Below, in pieces: positions 1 through 7,088 of a stretch of 13,328 bases of DNA; the first letter of the stretch is position 1; every line of letters starts with the position of its first letter. The notes beneath the pieces were generated by a model, which had not been told where the DNA came from, searched no databases, and worked only from the letters and a program-made list of their open reading frames with translations. The stretch is from positions 1-13,328 of the forward strand of contig DBBA01000011.1 of the NCBI GenBank assembly GCA_002291955.1, written 5' to 3'. The DNA comes from Rhodobacteraceae bacterium UBA996. GTDB lineage: Bacteria; Pseudomonadota; Alphaproteobacteria; Rhodobacterales; Rhodobacteraceae. Position numbers and translations under genes: made by a program.

Positions 1-668
1 AGTCGCCCCTCGCGGTGGTCCATTACCTGTTCCTCGCCGACAACGCGGCGGTGGCGCAGGCGAAGCTGATGGCGGCGCTGGCCCAGACCCTGCCGATCAC
101 GCTGGCGGGGATGGCCGCGGGCATTGCCACGGCCTTTGCCCTGTCCGTCGCGTCGCACCTGTCGCCGGGGTTCACCCGCGCCTTCCTGCCGGTGGCGCTG
201 GTCACCCAGACCATGCCGCTGGTCGCGCTGACACCGCTTCTGGTGCTCCTGCTGGGCCGAGGGCCCGCGGTGACGCTGTGGATCACCATCTCGGTCACGT
301 TCTTTCCGGCCTATGTCCTGATCGTGCAGGGCCTGGCGCAGGTGCCGCGCGCCGCGCTGGACCTGCCGCGCGCCTATGGTGCCCGCGCCTGGACGCAGGT
401 CCGCCTTGTGGCGATCCCCGCGGCGCTGCCCTGGCTGTTCGCCGCGATCCGCACCACCGCGCCCCGCGCGCTGCTGGGGGTGATGATCGCGGAATGGCTG
501 GCGACGGGGCGGGGGCTTGGCAATCTGCTCAACCAGTCGCGCGGGCAACTGGATTTCGGCATGATCTGGTCCGTGGCGATGGTCAGCGTGCTGGTGTCGG
601 TCGCGCTGTACCTGATCGCCTTGCAGGTGGAACGGTTCGTGCTGCGCCGACGCCAGCACGCCAGATGA
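1..668 (+). CDS. ABC transporter permease, 3' part (5' end outside window)
   Basis: This is the inner-membrane permease subunit of a binding-protein-dependent ABC importer of the BPD_transp_1 type, closest in feel to the nitrate/sulfonate/taurine (SsuC/TauC/ThiX-like) group. The reading frame is open from position 3 with no stop up to the window edge. The GTG at 15 is therefore probably internal and the gene is cut on its left. About 220 residues are visible. Hydrophobic segments are strong throughout, and the cytoplasmic EAA-type loop that docks on the ATPase is recognisable as DLPRAYGARAWTQV followed by IPAALPWL. The end is basic (RRRQHAR), as expected for a cytoplasmic tail. The neighbour, ugpC, reads toward it with only 34 bp between stops, so the two belong to different transcripts. 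The substrate cannot be told from this fragment. Confidence 0.85.
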   Translation, partial: SPLAVVHYLFLADNAAVAQAKLMAALAQTLPITLAGMAAGIATAFALSVASHLSPGFTRAFLPVALVTQTMPLVALTPLLVLLLGRGPAVTLWITISVTFFPAYVLIVQGLAQVPRAALDLPRAYGARAWTQVRLVAIPAALPWLFAAIRTTAPRALLGVMIAEWLATGRGLGNLLNQSRGQLDFGMIWSVAMVSVLVSVALYLIALQVERFVLRRRQHAR

Positions 669-702
669 CGGCGCTCCGCCGCCCCGTCTGCCGATCCGCC
701 GC

Positions 703-1818
703 TCAGGCCGGCACGACCTGCGGCGCGGCCACACGCGCACCGCGCGCGTCGATCCGACGGCCGCTTTCGGCGCCGAACAGATGCAGCGCATCGGGCCGCA
801 CGGTGACCCCGACCGCATCGCCATCGCGCAGGGCGTGCTTGTCGGGCGACAGCACGGTCAGGGGCAGGTCCTCGACCAGCAGGTGGTAAAGCCGCCCCGA
901 CCCCAGTTCCTCGACAAAGTCGACGCGCGCCTGAAGCTCGGCCGTGCCGGGTGCGACGATGGTCAGCTGCTCGGGCCGCAGACCCACCTGCACCAGCTGC
1001 CCGTCGGCCGCGGTGGCCACATCGCGGGGCAGGTCCAGCACCTGGCCGTCGCCCAGCACCACCGCGGCGCGGGCCGCCGACACCTGCCCGGGCAGGAAGT
1101 TCATCGCCGGGCTGCCGATGAACCCGCCGACATAGACGCTGGCCGGGTGGTCATAGATCTCCTCGGGGGTGCCGACCTGCTCGATGGTGCCCTTGTTCAT
1201 CACCACCAGACGGTCGGCCAGCGTCATGCCTTCGTGCTGGTCATGGGTCACGAAGACGCTGGTCGCCTCGATCCGGTTGTGGATGCGGCGGATCTCGTGG
1301 CGCATCTGCACGCGGAGCTTCGCATCGAGGTTCGACAGCGGCTCGTCGAACAGGAACACGCGCGGTTCGCGGATGATCGCGCGGGCCATCGCCACGCGCT
1401 GCCGCTGGCCGCCCGACAGTTGGCCCGGCCGGCGATCCAGGAACTCGTTCAGTCCGACCGACTGCGCCACCCGCTCCACAGCCGCGCGCCGCTCGGCCCG
1501 GCCCACGCCCGCCACCTTGAGCGCGTAGCCGATGTTCTCGGCCACGGTCATGTGCGGGTAGAGCGCGTAGTTCTGGAACACCATCGCACAGCCCCGCTGC
1601 CGCGGTTCCAGGTCGTTCACCACCTGCCCGGCAATGGCGATCTCGCCCGCGGTGATCGCTTCCAGCCCCGCGATCATCCGCAACAGCGTGGACTTGCCGC
1701 AGCCCGACGGGCCCAGGATCACCACGAACTCGCGGTTGCGGATCTCCAGGTTGACGCCCTGCATGATGCTGTCCTTGCCATAGGACTTGGCGACGTTGCG
1801 GATCGAGATGTCGGCCAT
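703..1818 (-). CDS. ugpC: sn-glycerol-3-phosphate ABC transporter ATP-binding protein UgpC
   Basis: This 371-residue cytoplasmic ATPase powers the Ugp importer and belongs to the MalK/UgpC (CUT1) family. The motifs appear in order: Walker A GPSGCGKST at residues 36-44, Q-loop Gln82, ABC signature LSGGQ at 134-138, Walker B VFLFDE at 154-159, and the switch histidine in THDQ at 191-194. After about residue 240 comes the beta-rich TOBE/OB regulatory domain of this family, containing VGLRPEQL. Its length matches family members (about 350-370). The family usually has THDQxEA, but here the residue after Glu is Gly. It is the last gene of the ugpBAEC cluster, 9 bp after ugpE. Its ribosome-binding site AGGAG begins inside the ugpE TAG stop codon, which suggests translational coupling. 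Specificity is assigned mainly from the neighbouring UgpB. Confidence 0.93.
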   Translation of the reverse strand: MADISIRNVAKSYGKDSIMQGVNLEIRNREFVVILGPSGCGKSTLLRMIAGLEAITAGEIAIAGQVVNDLEPRQRGCAMVFQNYALYPHMTVAENIGYALKVAGVGRAERRAAVERVAQSVGLNEFLDRRPGQLSGGQRQRVAMARAIIREPRVFLFDEPLSNLDAKLRVQMRHEIRRIHNRIEATSVFVTHDQHEGMTLADRLVVMNKGTIEQVGTPEEIYDHPASVYVGGFIGSPAMNFLPGQVSAARAAVVLGDGQVLDLPRDVATAADGQLVQVGLRPEQLTIVAPGTAELQARVDFVEELGSGRLYHLLVEDLPLTVLSPDKHALRDGDAVGVTVRPDALHLFGAESGRRIDARGARVAAPQVVPA

Positions 1819-1827
1819 GTGCGTCTC

Positions 1828-2757
1828 CTACTTGTCGGTGTTGATCAGGCCGCGCACGAACCAGCGCTGCATCAGGACCACGACGACGATGGGCGGCACC
1901 ATCACGATCAGCGTGCCCGCCATCGCAAGGTGCCAGGTGGGCGTGCCGCCGCCGGTGGTGAACTGGTCGGGCACCAGCGTGCCCAGCTCCACCGCCACCA
2001 TGCCGTAGTTCGCCCGGTCCGTGATGATCAGGAGCGGCCAGAGATACTGGTTCCAGGCATAGACGAACATGATCGTGGCCAGCGCCGCGATGTTGGTGCG
2101 CGACAGGGGGATCAGCACGTCGATCAGGAACCGGATCGGCCCGGCGCCGTCCATCTTCGCGGCCTCGACCAGCTCGTCGGGAATGGTCAGGAAGAACTGC
2201 CGGTACAGGAACGTCCCGGTGGCCGTGGCGACCAGGGGCAGGATCAGGCCGGTGTAGCTGTTCAGAAGGTTCCATTCGAGGTTGACCTGCACGCCCGACA
2301 GCGTGGCGATCAGCGCCGTCAGGCCCGTGGCGTCCAGCATCGCCTGGAACGGCGACAGCGCGTTCGCCGCCACCGCATAGGTCGGCACGATGCGCACCTC
2401 CAGGGGCAGCATCAGCGTGATGAACACAAGCCAGAACACGAGCATCCGGCCGCGGTAGTTGAAGAACACCAGGCTGAACGCCGTGATGCAGGCGACCGCG
2501 ATCTTGCCCACGACCACGCCCACCGCGACGATCACGGTGTTGGTGAACTTCGTGCCCATGTCGGAAATCGCCCAGGCCTGCTCCAGGTTCACCAGGAACT
2601 GGTCGCCGGGCCACAGCTCGACCGGGGCGGTGTTGACCGCCGTCATGTCGTGGGTGGCGGCCACGAAGGCGATCCAGACGGGAAACAGCAGAAGCAGCAG
2701 CCCGGTGACCAGGATCACATGGGTCAGCGCGTTCAGGACCGGCGTACGTTCGATCAT
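1828..2757 (-). CDS. ugpE: sn-glycerol-3-phosphate ABC transporter permease UgpE
   Basis: This is one of the two channel-forming inner-membrane subunits of the Ugp importer, 309 residues. It shows clear family stretches: FVAATHDMTAV near residue 31, FITLMLPLEVRIVPT at 112-126, the EAA loop ELVEAAKMDGAGP at 195-207, and WNQYLWPLLIITD at 235-247. From memory, E. coli UgpE is about 281 residues. The extra length falls at about residues 134-162, between VRIVPTYAVAANAL and NLLNSYTGLILPL, where E. coli passes almost directly from one block to the next. The start ATG at 2757 is preceded by AGGAAG at a workable distance. The gene begins 16 bp after ugpA ends, and its stop codon forms part of the ugpC ribosome-binding site. 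The identification is firm. Confidence 0.93.
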   Translation of the reverse strand: MIERTPVLNALTHVILVTGLLLLLFPVWIAFVAATHDMTAVNTAPVELWPGDQFLVNLEQAWAISDMGTKFTNTVIVAVGVVVGKIAVACITAFSLVFFNYRGRMLVFWLVFITLMLPLEVRIVPTYAVAANALSPFQAMLDATGLTALIATLSGVQVNLEWNLLNSYTGLILPLVATATGTFLYRQFFLTIPDELVEAAKMDGAGPIRFLIDVLIPLSRTNIAALATIMFVYAWNQYLWPLLIITDRANYGMVAVELGTLVPDQFTTGGGTPTWHLAMAGTLIVMVPPIVVVVLMQRWFVRGLINTDK

Positions 2758-2773
2758 CGGGAAGCTCTTCCTG

Positions 2774-3655
2774 TCAGGTGTAGTGCACGCGCCGCTCGAT
2801 GTAGCGGAACTGCACGAAGGTCAGCGCCATCACGAGGACCATCAGGATCACCGACTGCGCCGCCGCGCCCGAGTAGTCGAAGCCGCGGAAGCCGTCGGCA
2901 TAGATCTTGTAGACCAGCAGGTCCGTCGCGCGCGCAGGGCCGCCGCCGGTCAGCACATCGACGATGCCGAAGCTGTCGGTGAAGCTGTCGGTGATGTTGA
3001 TGACCAGGATGAAGAAGAACGTGGGCGCGATCAGCGGCAGCTGCAGGTCGCGCATCCGGCGCATGGGGCCCGCGCCGTCCATCGCGGACGCCTCGATCAG
3101 GCTGCGGGGGATCGACTGCAGGGCAGCGAGGAAGAAGATGAAGTTGTAGGCGATGCTTTTCCAGGCACCGGCCACTACCACCATGATCACCGCCTGCGTG
3201 CCGTTCACCGTGGGGTCCCAGAAGCCCGGCAGGACCTCGTTGATGTAGGACAGGATGCCGGCATGGGGATTGAACACGAAGCGGAACGCCAGCCCCACCG
3301 CGGGGGCCGCAATGGCATAGGGCCAGATCATGCCGACCCGGAAGAACTTGTAGCCGCGCAGCTGGCGGTCGGCGAACAGGGCCAGGACCAGGGCCATCGA
3401 CATGGCCAGCGCCGTCGAGGCGATGGCGAACACGAAGGACACGCGCACCGAATTCCAGTAGTAGGCGTCGCTCAGCAACGTGCGGAAGTTCTCGAAGCCG
3501 ACCCAGGTGTTGCCGCCGCCCCAGGGCTGTTCCAGCGTGAGCGACCAGTACAGGGCCTGGCTTGCCGGCCAGTAGAAGAACACGAAGATGATCAGAAGCT
3601 GCGGTGCCACCAGAAGCGCCGCGATCCAGTTCGCCTTGAAGTAGGCCCGCCGCAT
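2774..3655 (-). CDS. ugpA: sn-glycerol-3-phosphate ABC transporter permease UgpA
   Basis: This is the second channel subunit of the Ugp importer, 293 residues, which is the usual size. About six membrane segments are visible, the first at roughly residues 11-29. The CUT1 permease signature is present: the EAA loop LIEASAMDGAGPMRR at 186-200, followed by LPLIAPTFFF, and near the end the block DSFGIVDVLTGGGPARATD (227-245) typical of UgpA and MalF-like subunits. The start ATG at 3655 has GGGGGAAC upstream. It follows ugpB after 68 bp that contain a strong hairpin, and precedes ugpE by 16 bp. It should pair with UgpE in the membrane, both docking on a UgpC dimer. Confidence 0.93.
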   Translation of the reverse strand: MRRAYFKANWIAALLVAPQLLIIFVFFYWPASQALYWSLTLEQPWGGGNTWVGFENFRTLLSDAYYWNSVRVSFVFAIASTALAMSMALVLALFADRQLRGYKFFRVGMIWPYAIAAPAVGLAFRFVFNPHAGILSYINEVLPGFWDPTVNGTQAVIMVVVAGAWKSIAYNFIFFLAALQSIPRSLIEASAMDGAGPMRRMRDLQLPLIAPTFFFILVINITDSFTDSFGIVDVLTGGGPARATDLLVYKIYADGFRGFDYSGAAAQSVILMVLVMALTFVQFRYIERRVHYT

Positions 3656-3675
3656 GTCCGTTCCCCCACACGAGA

Positions 3676-3704
3676 GGGGCGCGGCGGTTGGTCCGCCGCG
3701 CCCC
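3676..3704 (-). promoter_or_regulatory. Perfect 12-bp stem-loop between ugpB and ugpA
   Basis: The arms at 3676-3687 (GGGGCGCGGCGG) and 3693-3704 (CCGCCGCGCCCC) are exact reverse complements around a 5-base loop. It lies in the 68-bp gap after the ugpB stop and has no T-run on the downstream (minus) side. A leaky terminator or an mRNA 3'-end protecting hairpin is therefore more likely than a full terminator. Such hairpins after the binding-protein gene are a known way to make receptor in excess over permease, as in the E. coli malE-malF region. The role here is inferred. Confidence 0.7.
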
Positions 3705-3723
3705 GGTGTCGTCCGTCACCGCA

Positions 3724-5055
3724 TTACGGGAAGGTCTTGCCCGCGTAGGTGCGCTCGAAGCGGTCGAGCAGGTCGTTGCCACGCGCCACGGCGGTGTCGA
3801 GGGCTTCCTGCATCGTCTTCTGCCCGGCCAGGGCGGCCTGCACCTCGTTCACCCACTCCGCGCGGATCTGGATGAAGCTGCCCAGGCGGATGCCGCGGGT
3901 CAGGTTGGTGGGTTCGGTGTAGGTCAGCGACTTCATCGCGATGTCGCGGTTGATGAAGGGCTCGCGCGCATAGAACCCTTCGGCCAGAAGCGCGTCATAG
4001 GTGGACTTCGTCACCGGAATGTAGCCGGTGTTTTCCAGCAGGAACTGCTGCTCGGGCTTCGTGGCCAGGAACGCCAGGTAGTTCGCCGCGGCTTCGTATT
4101 CCGCGTCGGTCTTGCCCGACAGAACCCACAGCGACGCGCCGCCCACGACGGTGTTGTGCCGCGCGAAGCCCTCGTACACCGGGATGATCTGCACGTCCCA
4201 GGCGAACGACGGGGCCAGCTTGTGCACCGTGTTGTGGTCGGCGATCGACGAGAAGAAGATCGAGCATTCGCCCGACACGAAGCTGTCGCGCGCGGTCATG
4301 CCCGACTGGGCGGTGCGGATCTGCGCCACGCCTTCGCCGATCCAGCGCTGGATGTTCTCCATGTGCTGGACGTGCTGGGTCGTGTTGAACAGCAGTTCGG
4401 TGTCAAGCCCGGCATACCCGTTGTCGTTCGACGCCACCGGCACATTGTGGACCATCGAGAACTGCTCGAGGTCGATCCACGTGGACGGCGCATAGGCCAG
4501 CGCGCAGGCCTGCCCGCTGTCGCGCAGCGCGTAGAACGCGGCTTCCATGCCTTCCCAGGTCAGCGGCGCCTCGGTGATGCCGGCGGCGGCGAAATGGTCC
4601 TTGTTGAAGTAGTAGACCGGCGTCGAGGAATTCCAGGGCATCGAGAAGAACTCGCCCGTGGACGCCGAGTAGTAGTTGGCGATGCCGGGGAAGTAATCGT
4701 CCCAGTCCACCTCGATCCCGGTGTCGGCCATCAGCTTGTGCACCGGGTAGAACTCGCCCGACAGCATCAGGTCGGCGGTGCCGGCGTCGAACGATTGCAG
4801 GAGGGTCGGGTGCTGGTTCGCGCGGAACGCCGCGATGGTGTTCTGCACGGCCTGGTCATAGCCGTCCTGGCCGATGCAGACCGCCTCGTACTTGTCCTGG
4901 CTCGCGTTGAAGCGGTTGCAGGTTTCCAGCACGACGGCGCCCAGGTCGCCGGTCAGGCCGTACCAGTATTCGAACTTGACGCGGTCCTGCGCGCCGACGC
5001 TGCCGGCGGCAGCGATCGCAAGCGCCGCGACGCTGCAGGCGAGTTTCATGGTCAT
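3724..5055 (-). CDS. ugpB: sn-glycerol-3-phosphate periplasmic binding protein UgpB
   Basis: This is the periplasmic solute receptor that delivers sn-glycerol-3-phosphate or glycerophosphodiesters to UgpA/E, 443 residues (E. coli UgpB is 438). I chose the ATG at 5055 because GGGGGA lies just upstream and the product then begins with a signal peptide (MTMKLACSVAALAIAAAG), probably cut after SVGA at residue 22. The frame stays open to 5136, but that extension is arginine- and cysteine-rich and unlikely to be real. UgpB-specific blocks are visible: WNSSTPVYYFNKD at 141-153, TWIDLEQFS with Trp193, GGASLWV at 305-311, GIRLGSFIQIR at 388-398, and LDTAVARGNDLLDRFE near the end. Trp193 and Arg390 align with ligand-contacting residues reported for E. 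coli UgpB (Trp169, Arg397). It is the first gene of ugpBAEC. Confidence 0.95.
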   Translation of the reverse strand: MTMKLACSVAALAIAAAGSVGAQDRVKFEYWYGLTGDLGAVVLETCNRFNASQDKYEAVCIGQDGYDQAVQNTIAAFRANQHPTLLQSFDAGTADLMLSGEFYPVHKLMADTGIEVDWDDYFPGIANYYSASTGEFFSMPWNSSTPVYYFNKDHFAAAGITEAPLTWEGMEAAFYALRDSGQACALAYAPSTWIDLEQFSMVHNVPVASNDNGYAGLDTELLFNTTQHVQHMENIQRWIGEGVAQIRTAQSGMTARDSFVSGECSIFFSSIADHNTVHKLAPSFAWDVQIIPVYEGFARHNTVVGGASLWVLSGKTDAEYEAAANYLAFLATKPEQQFLLENTGYIPVTKSTYDALLAEGFYAREPFINRDIAMKSLTYTEPTNLTRGIRLGSFIQIRAEWVNEVQAALAGQKTMQEALDTAVARGNDLLDRFERTYAGKTFP

Positions 5056-5120
5056 GGGTGTCCCCCTGTGAAGCAAGCGCCGCGCCAAGGCGGCACGGAC
5101 CCCGCACTTGCACTGGACAG

Positions 5121-5149
5121 ATGACCGACGGTTCACGGATCGCTGACAG
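5121..5149 (-). promoter_or_regulatory. Candidate PhoB box upstream of ugpB
   Basis: Read on the minus strand from 5149 to 5121, three 7-mers recur exactly every 11 bp: CTGTCAG, CCGTGAA and CGGTCAT. Against the Pho box unit CTGTCAT they match 6, 4 and 6 of 7 positions, separated by the expected 4-bp spacers. A weaker unit, ACATCAA, sits one more 11-bp step upstream (5160-5154). The array ends 65 bp before the ugpB start. Ugp operons are PhoB-controlled in E. coli and in Sinorhizobium, which makes the site plausible. I could not find a convincing -10 element next to it. Confidence 0.5.
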
Positions 5150-5185
5150 GTTGTTGATGTTTCTGCGACGGTCTTGTGTCGGGCA

Positions 5186-5229
5186 GGGGGAGGGCCCCGT
5201 TGCCCGACAGGCTGTCCGGCCCCTCCCCC
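5186..5229 (-). terminator. Stem-loop after the phosphodiesterase gene, possible terminator
   Basis: The 9-bp arms GGGGGAGGG (5186-5194) and CCCTCCCCC (5221-5229) are perfectly complementary, and two more pairs form if one base is bulged. The structure starts about 30 bp past the 5260 stop in the leftward direction, where a terminator between the phosphodiesterase and ugpB would be expected. No T-run follows it on the minus strand, so it may act with Rho, pause polymerase or stabilise the 3' end. Confidence 0.4.
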
Positions 5230-5231
5230 GG

Positions 5232-5255
5232 GCCGTCGGCGCCGCCGTCGGCGCC
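5232..5255. repeat. Tandem duplication of a 12-bp unit
   Basis: Two exact head-to-tail copies of GCCGTCGGCGCC occur at 5232-5243 and 5244-5255, directly beyond the phosphodiesterase stop codon. Each copy ends in the palindrome GGCGCC. This looks like a small slippage duplication in noncoding DNA, and no function is evident. Confidence 0.6.
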
Positions 5256-5259
5256 CGGG

Positions 5260-6072
5260 TCAGTCCCAGCCGAACAGGCCGTCGGCCAGGTCGATGTGGC
5301 GGTCGAGGTAGTCGTGGAAATGCACCACGACCCCGTCCGCATCGGCCAGCACCACCGCCATCTGCGCGGGCCCTTCCAGCCGCCGCTGGCGCCCCGCCTG
5401 TCCCGGCAGGTGCGGCGAGACCGAATAGTGCGATCCGGCCAGCGTGGTCATCGGCAGGCCCTTCCACAGGCCGACGGTCGGCAGGTGGACGTGCCCCGCG
5501 ATCACCATGCGCACGTCGGGGTGGCGCGCCAGGACCCTGGCATAGTCCTCCGGCTCCTCCAGCTTGATCCGGTCCACCGGCAGGGACAGGTGATTGGCGT
5601 GGTGGTGCTGCACCACGATCACCGGGCGGTCCGCCGCCTCGTCCAGCCGCGCGGCCAGCCAGTCCCGCCGCCCGGCGCACAGCCGCCCCGCGACCACCCC
5701 GGGTTCCGAGGTGTCGAGCAGCACGATCCGGTAGCCCCTGGCGTCCAGCACGCGCGACACCCGGCCCGCCGGGTCGTCCTGATCCGCGCCGAACACCGAC
5801 AGATAGGTCGGGCGGTCGTCGTGGTTGCCGAGCGTGATGTGCACGGGCAGCGTCAGGTCGGCAAGCCGGTCGCGCAGGTGGTGATAGGCCGCGGCATCGC
5901 CCCGGTCGGCCAGGTCGCCCGCGATCAGGACGAAGTCGGCATCGGCATGGTCGCGGTTGATCGCCGCGATCCCCGCCGACAGCCGCGCCCCGGTGTCCAG
6001 CCCGTTCACCGCCGTCCCCGGCGGCCCCAGGTGCAGGTCGGACAGGACGACGAACTTCAGCATCCCGGTCAT
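5260..6072 (-). CDS. Calcineurin-like phosphodiesterase, GpdQ/Icc (CpdA)-like
   Basis: This 270-residue dinuclear-metal phosphoesterase of the class III cyclic-nucleotide/glycerophosphodiester phosphodiesterase family is probably cytoplasmic, as no signal peptide is seen. Metal-binding motifs appear in order: SDLHLG with Asp12 and His14, AGDLADRGD with Asp53, LGNHDD with Asn83 and His84, QHHHAN near His157, and AGHVHL with His194 and His196. The start ATG at 6072 overlaps the stop of the upstream gene (ATGA), which decides it against a longer open frame reaching 6375. Length and layout resemble GpdQ, which hydrolyses glycerophosphodiesters. Beside ugpBAEC, cutting imported diesters to glycerol-3-phosphate is the simplest role. 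cAMP phosphodiesterase (CpdA) is the main alternative, notable because an adenylate cyclase lies further right. Confidence 0.85.
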   Translation of the reverse strand: MTGMLKFVVLSDLHLGPPGTAVNGLDTGARLSAGIAAINRDHADADFVLIAGDLADRGDAAAYHHLRDRLADLTLPVHITLGNHDDRPTYLSVFGADQDDPAGRVSRVLDARGYRIVLLDTSEPGVVAGRLCAGRRDWLAARLDEAADRPVIVVQHHHANHLSLPVDRIKLEEPEDYARVLARHPDVRMVIAGHVHLPTVGLWKGLPMTTLAGSHYSVSPHLPGQAGRQRRLEGPAQMAVVLADADGVVVHFHDYLDRHIDLADGLFGWD

Positions 6073-6887
6073 TCCGCCAGCCCCCGTTCCGCCAGCCAGC
6101 GCGCGGACGGGATCACCCCCTGCTTGTCGCGCAACTCCAGGATCAGCCGCGGGTTCGACGTGACCTGCCCCAGCGCGGCAAAGACCGCCTCCCACCGGAT
6201 CGTGCCGAGGCCGATCTGCCAGTGCCGGTCGGCGTAGCCCTCGGTATCCTGCAGGTGGACGTGGTGCAGCCGGTCGCCCGCCGCCCGCACGTAGAAGTCC
6301 ACCGGCGGCGCACCGGTGGACACATGGGCATAATGCGCATGCCCCGTGTCGATCGAGATGGCGAGCGCGGTCCACCCCAGCGCGTCAGCCAGCGCCACGC
6401 GGTCGGCCGGATCCTTGTCCTCGATGTTCTCGATCACGAAAGTCACGCCCATCCCGTCGGCCCGCGACAGCGCGGCGGCCAGGGTATCGCGCGCGGCCGT
6501 CAGCATCCGGTCGGCATCGGCGGGATAGACGCCCTTGTGGTTGTAGCCCCAGGTCGTGAACGGCGAATGGATCACCACCTGCGTCGCGCCCAGCACGCCG
6601 CAGACATCCAGCACCTGGTCCAGCCGCCGCCGCACGACGGCCCGCACGTCGGGGTCGTAGGACGCGATGGTGAAGCCCCAGAACGGCCCGTGCAGGCCCA
6701 GCCGCCCGGCATGTCCGTCAAGCAGCGCCTTGGCCCGGTCGGCGGCAGGGCGCCAGTCGCCGTTCAGCACCCCGGCATCGACGAAGCTTTGCAGCTCCAG
6801 GTCGCGCGGGTGTTCGCGCAGCCAGTCGCGGTGGGCCGCAAGGTCATCCAGACCAAGGGCAGCACCAAGGATGGGACGTCGGGTCAT
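6069..6887 (-). CDS. Sugar phosphate isomerase/epimerase family TIM-barrel protein
   Basis: This 272-residue protein belongs to the xylose isomerase-like/AP endonuclease 2 TIM-barrel superfamily. Visible strand-end motifs with likely metal ligands are LGLHGPF (His66), VVIHSPF (His107), VIENIED (Glu153), ISIDTGHAHYAH (Asp180, His183), HHVHLQDTEG (His209, His211) and LILELRD (Glu251). I chose the ATG at 6887 because GGAG lies 8 bp upstream. A GTG at 6926 in the same frame would add 13 residues without a clear ribosome-binding site. It is the first gene of the leftward cluster and overlaps the phosphodiesterase by 4 bp, so the two are probably made together. The substrate is unknown. Conversion of a sugar or polyol phosphate released from a glycerophosphodiester headgroup would suit the context, but that is inference. 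Confidence 0.85.
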   Translation of the reverse strand: MTRRPILGAALGLDDLAAHRDWLREHPRDLELQSFVDAGVLNGDWRPAADRAKALLDGHAGRLGLHGPFWGFTIASYDPDVRAVVRRRLDQVLDVCGVLGATQVVIHSPFTTWGYNHKGVYPADADRMLTAARDTLAAALSRADGMGVTFVIENIEDKDPADRVALADALGWTALAISIDTGHAHYAHVSTGAPPVDFYVRAAGDRLHHVHLQDTEGYADRHWQIGLGTIRWEAVFAALGQVTSNPRLILELRDKQGVIPSARWLAERGLAE

Positions 6888-6953
6888 GCAGGGAACTCCG
6901 GAACATGATGGGAAAAGCCGCGGCACCCGGGTCCCGGGGCCGCCGGTCGCTCG

Positions 6954-6971
6954 GTCGCAGGGAATTGCGAC
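6954..6971. promoter_or_regulatory. Inverted repeat, candidate operator
   Basis: GTCGCA at 6954-6959 and TGCGAC at 6966-6971 are exact reverse complements with a 6-bp spacer. This gives an 18-bp dyad, a normal size for a dimeric repressor such as a GntR- or LacI-type protein. It lies 67 bp upstream of the isomerase start in the divergent region, where it could govern one or both directions. No regulator gene is present in the window. Confidence 0.4.
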
Positions 6972-6977
6972 AGGCGG

Positions 6978-7006
6978 GTTTCAGACCCGTGTCATTTGCC
7001 GAACAT
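6978..7006 (+). promoter_or_regulatory. Weak candidate PhoB box in the divergent region
   Basis: On the plus strand, GTTTCAG, GTGTCAT and CGAACAT follow each other every 11 bp and match the Pho box unit CTGTCAT at 4, 6 and 4 of 7 positions. This is weaker than the array before ugpB and partly overlaps a small dyad (CGGGT 6975-6979 with ACCCG 6985-6989). If real, it would place the metallophosphoesterase at 7131 under the same phosphate control as ugp. Chance cannot be excluded. Confidence 0.25.
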
Positions 7007-7027
7007 GTGGGCCGGGTTCCTCGTCCC

Positions 7028-7072
7028 GGGCCGGTCCGGGCGCGTCGCGCTTGCCCAACGGCGGACCGGCCC
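7028..7072. repeat. Perfect 11-bp inverted repeat, large hairpin in the divergent region
   Basis: The arms GGGCCGGTCCG (7028-7038) and CGGACCGGCCC (7062-7072) are exact reverse complements around a 23-base interior that can itself fold (GGGC 7038-7041 with GCCC 7053-7056). No T-run follows on either strand, so it is not a standard terminator. It lies 59 bp before the metallophosphoesterase start and could be a leader structure, a protein-binding site or a barrier between divergent transcripts. Confidence 0.6.
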
Positions 7073-7088
7073 ATATCACTCGGGCACC

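Noticed and set aside
669..702. Bidirectional terminator between the permease fragment and ugpC
   Set aside because: The 34-bp gap has only short GC-rich complementarities and no T-runs, so there is not enough to call a terminator.
781..2982. A 733-codon open frame on the plus strand across ugpC, ugpE and part of ugpA
   Set aside because: It is a shadow frame rich in His, Gln, Arg and Asp with no recognisable domain. It covers three certain genes on the other strand.
5056..5136. 27-residue N-terminal extension of UgpB
   Set aside because: It is arginine/cysteine-rich and would bury the signal peptide. The GGGGGA ribosome-binding site points to ATG 5055.
5056..5259. Search for -35/-10 of ugpB
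   Set aside because: No hexamer pair with acceptable spacing was found next to the Pho-like array. An activator-dependent promoter with a poor -35 is possible but cannot be placed.
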